Shown here: positions 13,532-22,003 of the stretch, one piece after another
Position numbering within the stretch: position 1 is the stretch's first letter
Layout: each line of letters starts with the position of its first letter
NCBI GenBank assembly: GCA_035256645.1
Contig: DATEXU010000046.1
Location: 1 to 23,290 of the forward strand
Direction of reading: 5' to 3'
Source of the DNA: G026625185 sp035256645
Lineage (GTDB): Bacteria > Desulfobacterota > WTBG01 > JAGOGO01
DNA length: 23,290 nucleotides
Notes under the pieces: generated by a model
What the model was told of the DNA's origin: nothing
What the model saw: only the letters and a program-made list of their open reading frames with translations
Databases searched by the model: none
Position numbers and translations under genes: made by a program

Positions 13532-14788
13532 ATGAGCGATAACAAAAGCATATTGGTTGTAGGAGGTGGGATGAGCGGTATAACCGCAGCCGTAGAAGCA
13601 GCCGAAATAGGCTGCGATGTTTACCTGGTGGAAAAAAATCCCACCTTAGGAGGAAGAGTAGCCCAGAACAATCAGTATTTTCCCAAACTCTGCCCCCCGA
13701 GCTGTGGTTTGGAAATTAATTTTCGTCGGATTAAGGATAATCCCCGAATTCACTATTTTACGTTGGCGGAAGTGGAAAGCATAGCCGGGCAGGAAGGAGC
13801 GTATGAGGTTAAGATAAAGGTTAATCCTCGTTATGTGAATGAAAATTGCACCGCGTGCGGCGACTGTGCAAAAGCTTGCTCCACAGAAATCCCCAACGAA
13901 ATTAATTATGGCATGGACACCATAAAGGGGGCATATCTTCCTTTTAGTTTTGCTTTTCCTTCGCGCTACGTCATCTCTCCTCAGATTATCGGCACCCCTG
14001 ACGCTCAAAAATGCAAGGACGCCTGCAAATATAACGCCGTTGATTTAGACATGAAACCTGAGATCGTGGACCTCAAGGTGGGAGCAATCGTGTGGGCTAC
14101 CGGGTGGCAGCCTTTTGACGCAGGGAAGGTGGAATATTACGGATTTGGAAAACATAAAAATGTTATTAACAATGTGATGATGGAGCGTATTGCCTCAGTG
14201 AACGGTCCCACGAAAGGGAAAATCGTACGTCCATCCGACGGGAAAGAAATTGCCAGCATTGCCTTTGTGCAGTGCGCCGGATCACGGGATGAAAACTTTC
14301 TTCCTTTCTGTTCCTCCGTGTGCTGCCTTGCCTCGTTAAAACATTCCCGTTACGTCCGTGAGCAGTATCCGGACGCTCACATTTATATTTTTTATATCGA
14401 CATTCGTGCGTTGGGAAAATTCGAAGACTTCTATACTGAGGTGGCCAAAGATCAAAAGGTTTCTTTTATCAAGGGAAAAGTCGCGGAGATCACCGAAGAT
14501 CCGGCCACCGGAGCGCTCACGGTGACCGCGGAAGATCAGCTTTCAGGTAAGCTCTCGAAAGAGACCGTAGACATGGTTGTTCTGGCCACGGGCATGGTGC
14601 CTGCAACTGCTCAGACAAAAATACCTGCTGATGTTTCCTACGAAGAAAACGGCTTCGTTTTGTGGGATCAAAAGAAGCGGGGTATTTACGGCGCCGGTTG
14701 TGTGCGAAAACCGATGGATGTGGCAGCCGCTGTTCAGGATGCCACGGCAGCAACACTCAAAGCAATTCAATCTACGGTGAGGAGGTAA
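13532..14788 (+). CDS. qmoA: Quinone-interacting membrane-bound oxidoreductase subunit QmoA
   Basis: QmoA is a cytoplasmic HdrA-like flavoprotein of the Qmo complex, which links menaquinol to APS reductase. The 418 residues start with the FAD loop ILVVGGGMSGITAAVEAAE. CPPSCGLEINFRRI follows, then a [4Fe-4S] motif C106, C109, C112, C116 (CTACGDCAKAC), and the HdrA-type blocks VWATGWQPFDAGK, FVQCAGSRDENFLPFCSSVCC and FYIDIRALGKFEDFY. The end VYGAGCVRKPMDVAAAVQDATAA-like segment closes the FAD domain. GGAGG precedes the start; another ATG four bases upstream is out of frame and closes quickly. The stop is four bases before qmoB, whose Shine-Dalgarno lies inside the qmoA end, indicating translational coupling. 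Confidence 0.95.
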   Translation: MSDNKSILVVGGGMSGITAAVEAAEIGCDVYLVEKNPTLGGRVAQNNQYFPKLCPPSCGLEINFRRIKDNPRIHYFTLAEVESIAGQEGAYEVKIKVNPRYVNENCTACGDCAKACSTEIPNEINYGMDTIKGAYLPFSFAFPSRYVISPQIIGTPDAQKCKDACKYNAVDLDMKPEIVDLKVGAIVWATGWQPFDAGKVEYYGFGKHKNVINNVMMERIASVNGPTKGKIVRPSDGKEIASIAFVQCAGSRDENFLPFCSSVCCLASLKHSRYVREQYPDAHIYIFYIDIRALGKFEDFYTEVAKDQKVSFIKGKVAEITEDPATGALTVTAEDQLSGKLSKETVDMVVLATGMVPATAQTKIPADVSYEENGFVLWDQKKRGIYGAGCVRKPMDVAAAVQDATAATLKAIQSTVRR

Positions 14789-14792
14789 CGCG

Positions 14793-17018
14793 ATGGATAA
14801 AAAGATCGGTGTGTATATTTGTAAGGGCTGCGAGATTGGAGAATCTCTGAAGATAGAGGCACTGGAAAAAATCGCCGTTTCTCAGTATAAAGCTTCGGTT
14901 TGCAAAAGTCATGAGACCCTCTGCGGTAAAGAAGGACTGGCTCTTATCAAACAGGATATCAGCGAAGGCGTAAATGCGGTAGTTATCGCCGCTTGCTCCC
15001 AGCGAGTAAAAACCGAGGTTTTTCAATTCGGACCCGACGTGCTTTTAAACCGCGTAAACTTGCGGGAGCAGGTGGCGTGGTGTCATAAACCCAATGATGA
15101 AGACACTCAGATGCTGGCAGAAGACACTATGCGTATGGGTATAGTGCGTATACAAAAAATGGATTATGTTGTTCCGTACCAGTTGGAAGGCATGGTGAAG
15201 AACATTCTGGTGGTGGGGGGCGGGCTCACGGGCATGACCGCGGCATTGGAAACTTCCCGAACCGGCTACGACGTAATCCTCGTGGAAAGGGAAAATACGC
15301 TGGGTGGATGGGTTAAAAAGCAAACCAAACTTTGCCCTACCCAATCCCCCTACGAAGCAATCGAGGATTCGGGCATGATCGAAGCCCTGATGCGCGAAAT
15401 TGACCAGGCGTCCAATGTCAAGGTTTACACCTCAGCTACGATAGAAAAGATCAGCGGCGCGCCGGGATTGTTTGACGTGACCATAAAACAAAACGGAAAC
15501 TCCGTTTCCGAGCGGGCCGGAGCCGTTATCAATGCCGCGGGCGCGGTCCCTTATGATGCCGGCAAGCTTGGGCATCTGGGCTACGGGACCTCGAAAAATA
15601 TTGTCACCCGGGAACAGCTGGAAGAGCTTGCCGCTGGCGGAAAAATAAACAAGCCTTCGGACGGAAAAACAGCAGAAAGCGTGGTTTTCATTCTTTGCGC
15701 CGGATCGCGGGATAAAAATCATCTCCCCTATTGCTCTTCTATCTGCTGTATGGAATCGCTTAAACAAGCCAAGTACATCCGTACGCAGAACCCGGAGGCC
15801 AAGGTGTATATTATTTATAAAGACATGCGTACCCCCGGGCTTTATGAAAATTTTTACAAAGCCGTCCAGCAGGATGACGGTATATTTTTTACCAAGGGCG
15901 AGGTCACCGCGGTAAACGGAAACGATGCCGCGGTAACGGTAGAGGTAAAGAACACGCTCCTCGGTGAAAATATAAAGATCGAAGCAGACTTGGTGGTGCT
16001 GGCAACCGGAATGGTGCCGGCCACGGCTCTCGGAGAGGCAATCAAGATTGTGGTTGAGGACGAAAAGGATAAAAAGGAAAATCAACCGCCGGCACCGACC
16101 GATATCATCATCAGATCAAACATCCTCAATTTGGATTACCGTCAGGGGCCGGAATTGCCGCCGCTTAAGTATGGGTTTCCCGATTCCCACTTTGTCTGTT
16201 TTCCTTACGAGACCCGGCGAACCGGTATTTACGCGGCCGGCGCGGTGCGTTCTCCCATAGACCTGGCATCAACCATGGAAGACGCGGCCGGCGCCGCTCT
16301 GAAAGCGATTCAATGCGTGGAGATGGCCTCCCGTGGAGAAGCGGTGCATCCGCGCGCCGGGGACCGATCCTATCCCGATTTTTTCATGCAGCGCTGTACC
16401 CAGTGTAAGCGGTGTACTGAGGAATGCCCTTTCGGCACCATCAATGAAGACGAGAAATGCAATCCTCTTCCTAATTTATCGCGTTGCCGGCGGTGCGGTA
16501 TCTGTATGGGGTCATGTCCGGAACGAATCATTTCTTTTAAGGATTATTCGGTGGATATGATCGGATCCATGATAAAAAATATCGAAGTTCCGGAAGATTA
16601 TGAAGAAAAGCCCAGAATTCTCATCCTGGCCTGCGAAAACGACGCCTACCCCGCTATCGATATGGCGGGAATGAATCGCCTCACCTACACTCCTTACGCG
16701 CGGATCATCCCCTTACGCTGTGTGGGTTCAACGAACATGGTCTGGATTGCTGATGCCCTTTCCAAGGGCATTGACGGCGTGCTCCTTTTAGCCTGCAAGC
16801 ATGGCGATGATTATCAATGTCATATGGTAAAAGGAAGTGAACTGGCCAGCTATCGGATGGGAAAGATAAAGGAAACTCTTGACCGGCTGAAGCTGGAATC
16901 TGACCGAATCCGTTTCGAGCTGGTTGCTCACTCTGATTTCAATAAGATTCCTAACATCATTGATAGTTTCATGGAAACCATTGATAAAGTTGGCCCCAAT
17001 CCGTATAAAGGAATGTAG
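14793..17018 (+). CDS. qmoB: Quinone-interacting membrane-bound oxidoreductase subunit QmoB
   Basis: QmoB is the large cytoplasmic subunit, 741 residues, combining an HdrA-like and an MvhD-like part. The N-terminal region holds GVYICKGCEIG (C10, C13), then the FAD loop ILVVGGGLTGMTAA (from about residue 138), CAGSRDKNHLPYCSSICC and a YAAGAVRSPIDLASTMEDAAGAA motif. Two [4Fe-4S] clusters follow: C535, C538, C541, C545 and C565, C568, C571, C575. The C-terminal 150 residues (ILILACENDAYPAIDMAG to LLLACKHGDDYQCHMVKGS) form the MvhD/FlpD-like domain. AGGAGG lies within the end of qmoA. QmoC starts 12 bases after the stop. All features expected for a functional Qmo complex are intact. Confidence 0.95.
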   Translation: MDKKIGVYICKGCEIGESLKIEALEKIAVSQYKASVCKSHETLCGKEGLALIKQDISEGVNAVVIAACSQRVKTEVFQFGPDVLLNRVNLREQVAWCHKPNDEDTQMLAEDTMRMGIVRIQKMDYVVPYQLEGMVKNILVVGGGLTGMTAALETSRTGYDVILVERENTLGGWVKKQTKLCPTQSPYEAIEDSGMIEALMREIDQASNVKVYTSATIEKISGAPGLFDVTIKQNGNSVSERAGAVINAAGAVPYDAGKLGHLGYGTSKNIVTREQLEELAAGGKINKPSDGKTAESVVFILCAGSRDKNHLPYCSSICCMESLKQAKYIRTQNPEAKVYIIYKDMRTPGLYENFYKAVQQDDGIFFTKGEVTAVNGNDAAVTVEVKNTLLGENIKIEADLVVLATGMVPATALGEAIKIVVEDEKDKKENQPPAPTDIIIRSNILNLDYRQGPELPPLKYGFPDSHFVCFPYETRRTGIYAAGAVRSPIDLASTMEDAAGAALKAIQCVEMASRGEAVHPRAGDRSYPDFFMQRCTQCKRCTEECPFGTINEDEKCNPLPNLSRCRRCGICMGSCPERIISFKDYSVDMIGSMIKNIEVPEDYEEKPRILILACENDAYPAIDMAGMNRLTYTPYARIIPLRCVGSTNMVWIADALSKGIDGVLLLACKHGDDYQCHMVKGSELASYRMGKIKETLDRLKLESDRIRFELVAHSDFNKIPNIIDSFMETIDKVGPNPYKGM

Positions 17019-17030
17019 GAGGAAAGAATC

Positions 17031-18164
17031 ATGGCTGATTCGACTATCGTAAAACCTGATCTTAATTTTATTAAAGACGTTAAATCCCTGGGAGGTGACT
17101 CGCTAAAAAAATGTTTTCAGTGCGCCACCTGTTCTGTCGTCTGCAAGTTAACCCCTGAGGAAAAACCCTTTCCTCGAAAGGAGATGATTTGGGCGCAATG
17201 GGGTTTAAAAGACAAGCTGATGCAAGACCCGGATATATGGCTCTGTTACAACTGCAATGACTGCTCGGTGCATTGTCCGAGAGGCGCAAAACCGGGAGAG
17301 GTCCTGGCTGCAGTTCGTAACTATAGCTTTATCAATTTTGCTTTTCCTCGCTTAATGGGTAAGGTTTTAAGCCAAGCTCGGTATCTTCCTCTTCTTTTTG
17401 GATTTCCGCTTATCCTTCTCTGGCTGATGCTGCAAGGTAAAACGACACCCTCTGACCAGATCCTTTTTCGCAACCTTATCCCGTATGAACTTATTGATGT
17501 TGCCGCAGGAATTTTCACTCTCCTGGTATTCGTCGGTCTTTTTGCGGGAATAAACAGGTTCTGGTCCCTTCTTACCCAGGGAATAAATGGGGCTCCGTCA
17601 CTGCTCAGTGCCTTCAAGTCTTATCTGATGCCTGTAGTGAGCAAAATTCTGCGGCACGAAAAATTCAATGACTGTGAAGCAAACAAAATAAGGTATTATG
17701 CTCATCTTTCCATCTTCTATGGCTTTGTGTTATGCCTTATCGCCACCTCGATCAGTGCGGGTGGTATATGGGCAGAGAAACTGTTTTTCAAAGGCAATGA
17801 ATTCTTTTTGCCTCCGTGGTCACTTTTTAGTGTGGTCAAGCTCACGGGGAATTTAGGGGGAACAGCAATTGTGGCAGGATGTCTGCTGGCGCTTTACAAC
17901 CGTTCTGTCAACAAAGATACGGCCGGAGCCAGTACCTATCTTGATTCGGTTTTTACCTGGACTATTTTGTTCGTGGCAATCACCGGATTCCTCACCCAGT
18001 TTGCCCGCATGGCTGAGGCCGCTTTTTGGGCGTACCTTTTTTATGGCATCCACCTGGTCTTTGTGTTTTATCTCCTCGCCTATCTTCCCTACTCAAAGTT
18101 TGCCCACATGATTTATCGAACAGTAGCGATGATCTTCGCTGAATATGCCAATCGAAAAAAATAA
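17031..18164 (+). CDS. qmoC: Quinone-interacting membrane-bound oxidoreductase subunit QmoC
   Basis: QmoC fuses an HdrC-like iron-sulfur domain to a cytochrome b-like membrane domain and is the quinone-facing subunit. The N-terminal part carries two [4Fe-4S] motifs: C28, C31, C34, C38 (CFQCATCSVVC) and C72, C75, C78, C82 (CYNCNDCSVHC). From about residue 115 onward I count about six membrane helices; histidines in YYAHLSIFYGF and in FYGIHLVFVF, PYSKFAHM are candidates for heme b ligands. Length, 377 residues, is normal. The AGGAGG ribosome binding site overlaps the qmoB stop. No qmoD-like gene follows; a strong terminator closes the operon 16 bases later. Confidence 0.95.
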   Translation: MADSTIVKPDLNFIKDVKSLGGDSLKKCFQCATCSVVCKLTPEEKPFPRKEMIWAQWGLKDKLMQDPDIWLCYNCNDCSVHCPRGAKPGEVLAAVRNYSFINFAFPRLMGKVLSQARYLPLLFGFPLILLWLMLQGKTTPSDQILFRNLIPYELIDVAAGIFTLLVFVGLFAGINRFWSLLTQGINGAPSLLSAFKSYLMPVVSKILRHEKFNDCEANKIRYYAHLSIFYGFVLCLIATSISAGGIWAEKLFFKGNEFFLPPWSLFSVVKLTGNLGGTAIVAGCLLALYNRSVNKDTAGASTYLDSVFTWTILFVAITGFLTQFARMAEAAFWAYLFYGIHLVFVFYLLAYLPYSKFAHMIYRTVAMIFAEYANRKK

Positions 18165-18180
18165 GCACGTTGATTGTATC

Positions 18181-18212
18181 CAGAGGAGGGGGTTTCCCCT
18201 CCTCTGTTCTTC
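18181..18212 (+). terminator. Intrinsic terminator after qmoC
   Basis: CAGAGGAGGGG (18181–18191) and CCCCTCCTCTG (18196–18206) form a perfect 11-bp stem with a GTTT loop, followed by TTCTTCC. It marks the end of the sulfur operon. Confidence 0.85.
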
Positions 18213-18288
18213 CTGCAAACCATTTTTCCTCAAAAAAATTCTTGCACTGCTCTAATTTTTTTAGCGGAAAACATTTATCCTAAAATAA

Positions 18289-18438
18289 ACATGTAACGCC
18301 CTGATTGAAGATTTTTTTGCAGAAGGGATTACATTTTTTCGAAGTCTACTGGTAACCAAACAAAAATTACCCGATAAAAAAGAAGTACCAAAGGCAATCA
18401 AGAGACAAAGGGAATGTGGTTCTTATTTTTTGGAATAA
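18289..18438 (+). pseudogene. Possible coding remnant between qmoC and the MarR gene
   Basis: The frame is open for 49 codons from just after a TAA (18286) to a TAA (18436–18438), without an ATG. It reads like real protein: LIEDFFAEGITFFRSLLV, then a lysine-rich stretch and RQRECGSYFLE. I do not recognise a family. It may be the end of a lost gene or a chance frame. Otherwise the 314 bases from 18213 to 18526 are AT-rich and show no gene. Confidence 0.25.
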
Positions 18439-18507
18439 AGATTTTAATTTCAATTGGTTATAAAAATTATTAAAGTTTTTTTTAAAAAACCTTGTCAGGG
18501 AAATACT

Positions 18508-18536
18508 TTGACTTTTCTAAATCATTATGATAAAAA
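18508..18536 (+). promoter_or_regulatory. Possible promoter overlapping the MarR start
   Basis: TTGACT (18508–18513), 17 bases, then TAAAAA (18531–18536). If used, transcription would begin near 18543, after the first ATG at 18527, and the protein would start at the next ATG (18572). Confidence 0.3.
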
Positions 18537-19102
18537 ATTTAGGTTTAAAAAATCTTAGTTTCTTTAGTGAAATGCAGGATTCTCCCAGCATAAAAACTCT
18601 TACATCTTCTTTATCCCATTCCAGAAGGGGCTTACTAAAAGAACTCTCTATCGGGGTGTGGGTAAGAATTTTAAGGGTTTATACCGTTATTTCCACCGAA
18701 ATCAGAAAAAAAGTCGGTAAGAAAGGGGTTACCCTGCCCCAGCTTTACGTACTAACGACCATAGGACTCCAAGGGGATATGCCACTGGGAAAGCTGGGTA
18801 AAGAATTGCTGGTTACTAAAGGAAACATCACCACGATTGTGGATCATTTGGAAAGGGATGAGTTTGTTATCAGGGATCAGGATAAAAAGGACCGCCGAAA
18901 AATGTGGGTAAGACTCACCCCCAAGGGCGAACAGCTCTTTGGAGAGATTCTTTCTGCCTATGAAGAAGAGTTTGTCCCTTTGATGCGTTGCCTCTCCCAG
19001 GAAGAGCTAAAACAGCTTTCCCTGCTCTTAAAAAAGATGGCTGAAGGGCTTTCCCATGAAAAAGCGGCCGACATAAAAACAATGGACACTTTTATCAGTT
19101 AA
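18527..19102 (+). CDS. MarR-family transcription regulator
   Basis: A winged-helix dimeric regulator, up to 191 residues. The family core runs from about residue 40: a dimerisation helix (WVRILRVYTVISTEIRKKVG), the helix-turn-helix (MPLGKLGKELLVTKGNITTIVDHLERDEFV) and the wing RDQDKKDRRKMWVRLTPKGEQLF, including the DRR wing motif. The long N-terminal extension has no similarity I can see. The start is uncertain: neither ATG 18527 nor ATG 18572 has a Shine-Dalgarno, and a promoter-like pair overlaps the first. The following ligase-like gene begins 49 bases after the stop in the same direction, so the regulator probably controls it. The signal could be an acyl or aromatic compound, but no evidence identifies it. 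Confidence 0.88.
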   Translation: MIKNLGLKNLSFFSEMQDSPSIKTLTSSLSHSRRGLLKELSIGVWVRILRVYTVISTEIRKKVGKKGVTLPQLYVLTTIGLQGDMPLGKLGKELLVTKGNITTIVDHLERDEFVIRDQDKKDRRKMWVRLTPKGEQLFGEILSAYEEEFVPLMRCLSQEELKQLSLLLKKMAEGLSHEKAADIKTMDTFIS

Positions 19103-19151
19103 CCACCTTTTCCTTAAATTATTATATTACTCATCAACTCAGGAGGATACG

Positions 19152-20831
19152 TTGCAACATCAGGATTGGATACATGATCTTTCATTAGGAGAGTTTTTTG
19201 ATCGCCAAGCAGATAAACTGCCTGCGCAGAAAGCCCTGATTACTCCTGATCAAGGGGATTTTACCTTTGGAGCGCTTAAGGATATTTCCGACCAATTGGC
19301 TCAAGGAATGATGAGCGTGGGCGTTACAAGAGGAGATAAGATAGGGGTCTGGGCACACAACATCCCTGAATGGGTTTTCCTTTTTTTAGGCATCAGTAAA
19401 CTCGGGGCAGTCATGGTTCCAATAAACCCTAATGCCCGATCATGCGATCTCGCATATTACCTAAAAACAGCAGAGGTTAAGGTTTTATTCCTAGTCAAGA
19501 AAATAAACGGAACTGACAATGAAGAAATTCTTAAAAAAGCTATCCCGGACTTGCAAGTCTTTTCCTCAGGTGAGGTCGCTTCCGCTGAGCTTCCTTTGTT
19601 TAAAAAAGTCATTGTTATCGGAGACAGCACCACCTCAGGGTTCCTCAATTATGAGGATTTATTAAAGGAAGCAAGCAAAGTACACAAGTCGGATCTGCCG
19701 TTTCTTAAAGAAAAAATTTCTCCTTTTGATCCTGTCTTGATTAAATTTACCTGTGGACTGACTGGTTATTCCCGAGGCGCTACGCTTACCCATTTTGGGC
19801 TGATCAACAATAGTCTGCCGATTGCCAAAAACCAGAATTTTTGCCCTTCGGACATCCTCTGCCTGCCGATCCCCTTTCATTATATCTTTGGTTTCTGGGT
19901 GGGCCTGATGGCGTGTTTTTCAACCCACACCCCAATCGTCACCGTGCCTAAATACACGGCTCTTGAGGTCCTGAAGCTTTTAGAGGAAAAAAGCTGTACT
20001 GCTTTATACGGAGTCCCGACCATGTTTGCGGATCTTCTCAACCATGCGGAGTTTTCCAAGTTCAACCTTAAAAGCTTACGAACCGGTATGATGTCCGGTG
20101 ATTTTTGCCCTCCGGATCTGATGCAACAAGCCATCGAAACCATGTCTATTCCTGAACTCACCATCGCTTATGGGATCACTGAAATTGGACTGTTAACCCA
20201 AACCTCGTGCAAGGAAAAAAGAAGAGAAAAAATTCTCTATACCGTTGGAAAACCTTTAGAAGGGATGGAGTTAAAAATAATCAATCCTCAAACCGGAGAA
20301 GATTTGCCGACCGGACACAATGGAGAGATTTGTGTTCGCACATCGGTGATGATGACGGGATACTATAACATGCCTCAAGAAACCGCGGAGCTCATGGACA
20401 AGGATGGTTGGTTCCATACCGGCGATCTGGGGATGAAAGACGAAGATGGTTTTTACCGCATAACCGGCCGGAGGCGGAACATGCTCATCCGGGGAGGAGA
20501 AAATATCTATCCCCTGGAAGTAGAAAAATACCTTCTTTCCTTCCCCGGAGTACTTGATGCGCGGGTGGTAGGAGTTCCCAGCCGGCGTTTGGGAGAAGAA
20601 GCTTTTGCCTTTGTCAAAACCAATAACGGCGTAGTCTCCAACGCGCAATCCATCCGGGAATATTTCCGCGATGAAATTTCCCGCCATAACATTCCCCGAT
20701 GGATAACATTAGTGGAACAATTTCCGGGTGAAAAAGAGGGAACAACCCTTGACCGAAATGAATTAAGGCAGGAAGCAATCAAAGAAATTAAGTCAGCTGA
20801 AGAACACCCCTTAACGATCATTTACGATTAA
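19152..20831 (+). CDS. Acyl-CoA synthetase-like protein lacking the usual catalytic lysines
   Basis: A 559-residue member of the adenylate-forming (ANL) superfamily. It starts at TTG, supported by AGGAGG five bases upstream and by the conserved N-terminus soon after. Fold motifs are present: GVWAHNIPEWVFLFLGISKLGAVMVPINP, YGVPTMFADLL, AYGITEIG, GWFHTGDLG and RRRNMLIRGGENIYPLEVE. The active site is altered. The phosphate-binding loop, usually TSGTTGxPKG, reads TCGLTGYSRG (residues 200–209), with Arg for Lys. The C-terminal PKTxxGK motif reads PGEKEGT, with Thr531 where the adenylation lysine belongs. The pattern suggests loss or change of the adenylation step; it may be a pseudoenzyme, a CoA-binding sensor, or use another mechanism. 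The paired MarR gene suggests regulated expression. Confidence 0.85.
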   Translation: MQHQDWIHDLSLGEFFDRQADKLPAQKALITPDQGDFTFGALKDISDQLAQGMMSVGVTRGDKIGVWAHNIPEWVFLFLGISKLGAVMVPINPNARSCDLAYYLKTAEVKVLFLVKKINGTDNEEILKKAIPDLQVFSSGEVASAELPLFKKVIVIGDSTTSGFLNYEDLLKEASKVHKSDLPFLKEKISPFDPVLIKFTCGLTGYSRGATLTHFGLINNSLPIAKNQNFCPSDILCLPIPFHYIFGFWVGLMACFSTHTPIVTVPKYTALEVLKLLEEKSCTALYGVPTMFADLLNHAEFSKFNLKSLRTGMMSGDFCPPDLMQQAIETMSIPELTIAYGITEIGLLTQTSCKEKRREKILYTVGKPLEGMELKIINPQTGEDLPTGHNGEICVRTSVMMTGYYNMPQETAELMDKDGWFHTGDLGMKDEDGFYRITGRRRNMLIRGGENIYPLEVEKYLLSFPGVLDARVVGVPSRRLGEEAFAFVKTNNGVVSNAQSIREYFRDEISRHNIPRWITLVEQFPGEKEGTTLDRNELRQEAIKEIKSAEEHPLTIIYD

Positions 20832-22003
20832 ACAAACCTCTTGGTAAGGTCATCAATCACTTCTTGAAGCCCATCTCCGTCCGGAGCCATGATCTGCTTA
20901 AGGGCTTTATCCACCTGCTGATAAAGCCCTTGGTTCTTGAGATCTGCGAGGGTGCGGTAAATACTTGATCTTCGACCCAGTCGGAAATTGCATTTTTCTT
21001 CAAAAGACAAAGCGAGGAAACGGTCCATCACTGCCAGCATCTTTTCCTTATCCTCCGGAAGCTTGCCTTCCACCTCCTCAAGCAGGTTAAGAATGTGGTC
21101 GCTCACAAAAAAGCTGTCAATTCCCTCAAGGTGTTCGACCATCAGCCGTATCTCCCGCACAATCTCTTCATCGTTTACGGGTTCAAATTCTCCGGAAGCC
21201 TTTTTTTCGTCCAGGCCTGCCCCAGCAACAACCCTCAGTGTCCTCAGGCGGATAAAATCAGGATTAATCTCATTGAGCACTCGCGCGGTTTCGAGCGCGT
21301 GCTCCTGCGAAAGTTTTTTCCCGCCTAATCCGGGAATGACATATTCAGAAAGGGAAATACCCGCCTCCTTCACTTTTTGGCCGGCGTCGATATGCTCCGC
21401 AGCAGTAACCCCTTTGCGGATAAACTCAAGCACGTTATCGCTCCCGCTCTCAAGTCCGATATGAATCCGGGAAAGCCCTGCGGTCCGCAGCGCCTGTAAT
21501 TCCTCGACAGTTTTTTTCGTGGCAATCGTTTTAGCGCGGGCATACGAGGTAACCCTGGTTATCTCCGGAAAAGTATTTTTAAGCAGGGTTAAGATATCAA
21601 CGAGGTCACTCGTCTTAACCATCAGATTATTTCCATCTTGCAGGAAGACCGAACCTTCTCCATAGTAAAGCCACATCGCCACATTGAGAAAACTGCTCGA
21701 ATATTCCTCAGGGTTATGGTAGAGGTAATGCACTACCTCCTCAGTCACTTCTCCCTTTAAACCCAGTTTCCAGGATATGGCTTTGATCTCATCATAAATC
21801 TTTTTTATGGTTTCCATATCCTGTTTAATTTCTGCTAATGAGCGGAGGCTAAAGGTCGTCCCTTTATAGGTCCGGCAAAAAAGGCACTTGTTCCAGGGGC
21901 AATTCCGGGTTACCCGCACCAGGAGGCTCTTGGCTTCACTGGGCGGCCGGATTGGTCCTTGCTCAAAACAAAGTTCTCGATTGCTATAGCCAACGGAAGA
22001 CAT
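20828..22003 (-). CDS. Radical SAM protein with CX4CX2C cluster motif
   Basis: A 391-residue radical SAM enzyme. The cluster-binding segment is TRNCPWNKCLFCRTYKG (C35, C40, C43): one residue more than the common CX3CX2C spacing, yet with the aromatic before the last cysteine that is typical. Later elements fit the radical SAM barrel: SYARAKTIATKKTVEELQALRTAGLSRIHIGLESGSDNVLEFIRKGVT, VIPGLGG, and INPDFIRLRTLRVVAGAGL. It resembles HemN/Elp3-like uncharacterised enzymes often annotated only as radical SAM protein; the substrate is unknown. It starts inside the end of the MBL-fold gene (20-base overlap), so the two are translationally linked. Its stop overlaps that of the ligase-like gene on the other strand by four bases (TTAA). 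Confidence 0.9.
   Translation of the reverse strand: MSSVGYSNRELCFEQGPIRPPSEAKSLLVRVTRNCPWNKCLFCRTYKGTTFSLRSLAEIKQDMETIKKIYDEIKAISWKLGLKGEVTEEVVHYLYHNPEEYSSSFLNVAMWLYYGEGSVFLQDGNNLMVKTSDLVDILTLLKNTFPEITRVTSYARAKTIATKKTVEELQALRTAGLSRIHIGLESGSDNVLEFIRKGVTAAEHIDAGQKVKEAGISLSEYVIPGLGGKKLSQEHALETARVLNEINPDFIRLRTLRVVAGAGLDEKKASGEFEPVNDEEIVREIRLMVEHLEGIDSFFVSDHILNLLEEVEGKLPEDKEKMLAVMDRFLALSFEEKCNFRLGRRSSIYRTLADLKNQGLYQQVDKALKQIMAPDGDGLQEVIDDLTKRFV
20900..20931. repeat. Perfect 12-bp inverted repeat near the convergent gene ends
   Basis: AAGGGCTTTATC (20900–20911) and GATAAAGCCCTT (20920–20931) with an 8-base loop, inside the 3' end of the radical SAM gene and about 70 bases past the stop of the opposing ligase-like gene. 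No T run follows on either strand. It may slow or protect converging transcripts. Confidence 0.4.

Noticed and set aside
15432..16085. 217-codon open frame on the minus strand inside qmoB
   Set aside because: Lies wholly within a clearly functional gene, has no recognisable motif and is a product of codon bias on the opposite strand.
20271..20687. 138-codon minus-strand frame inside the ligase-like gene
   Set aside because: Antisense shadow; the plus-strand frame carries all ANL motifs.
21275..21304. GC-rich imperfect hairpin in the radical SAM gene
   Set aside because: Two mismatches, no T run and fully within conserved coding sequence; explained by codon content.
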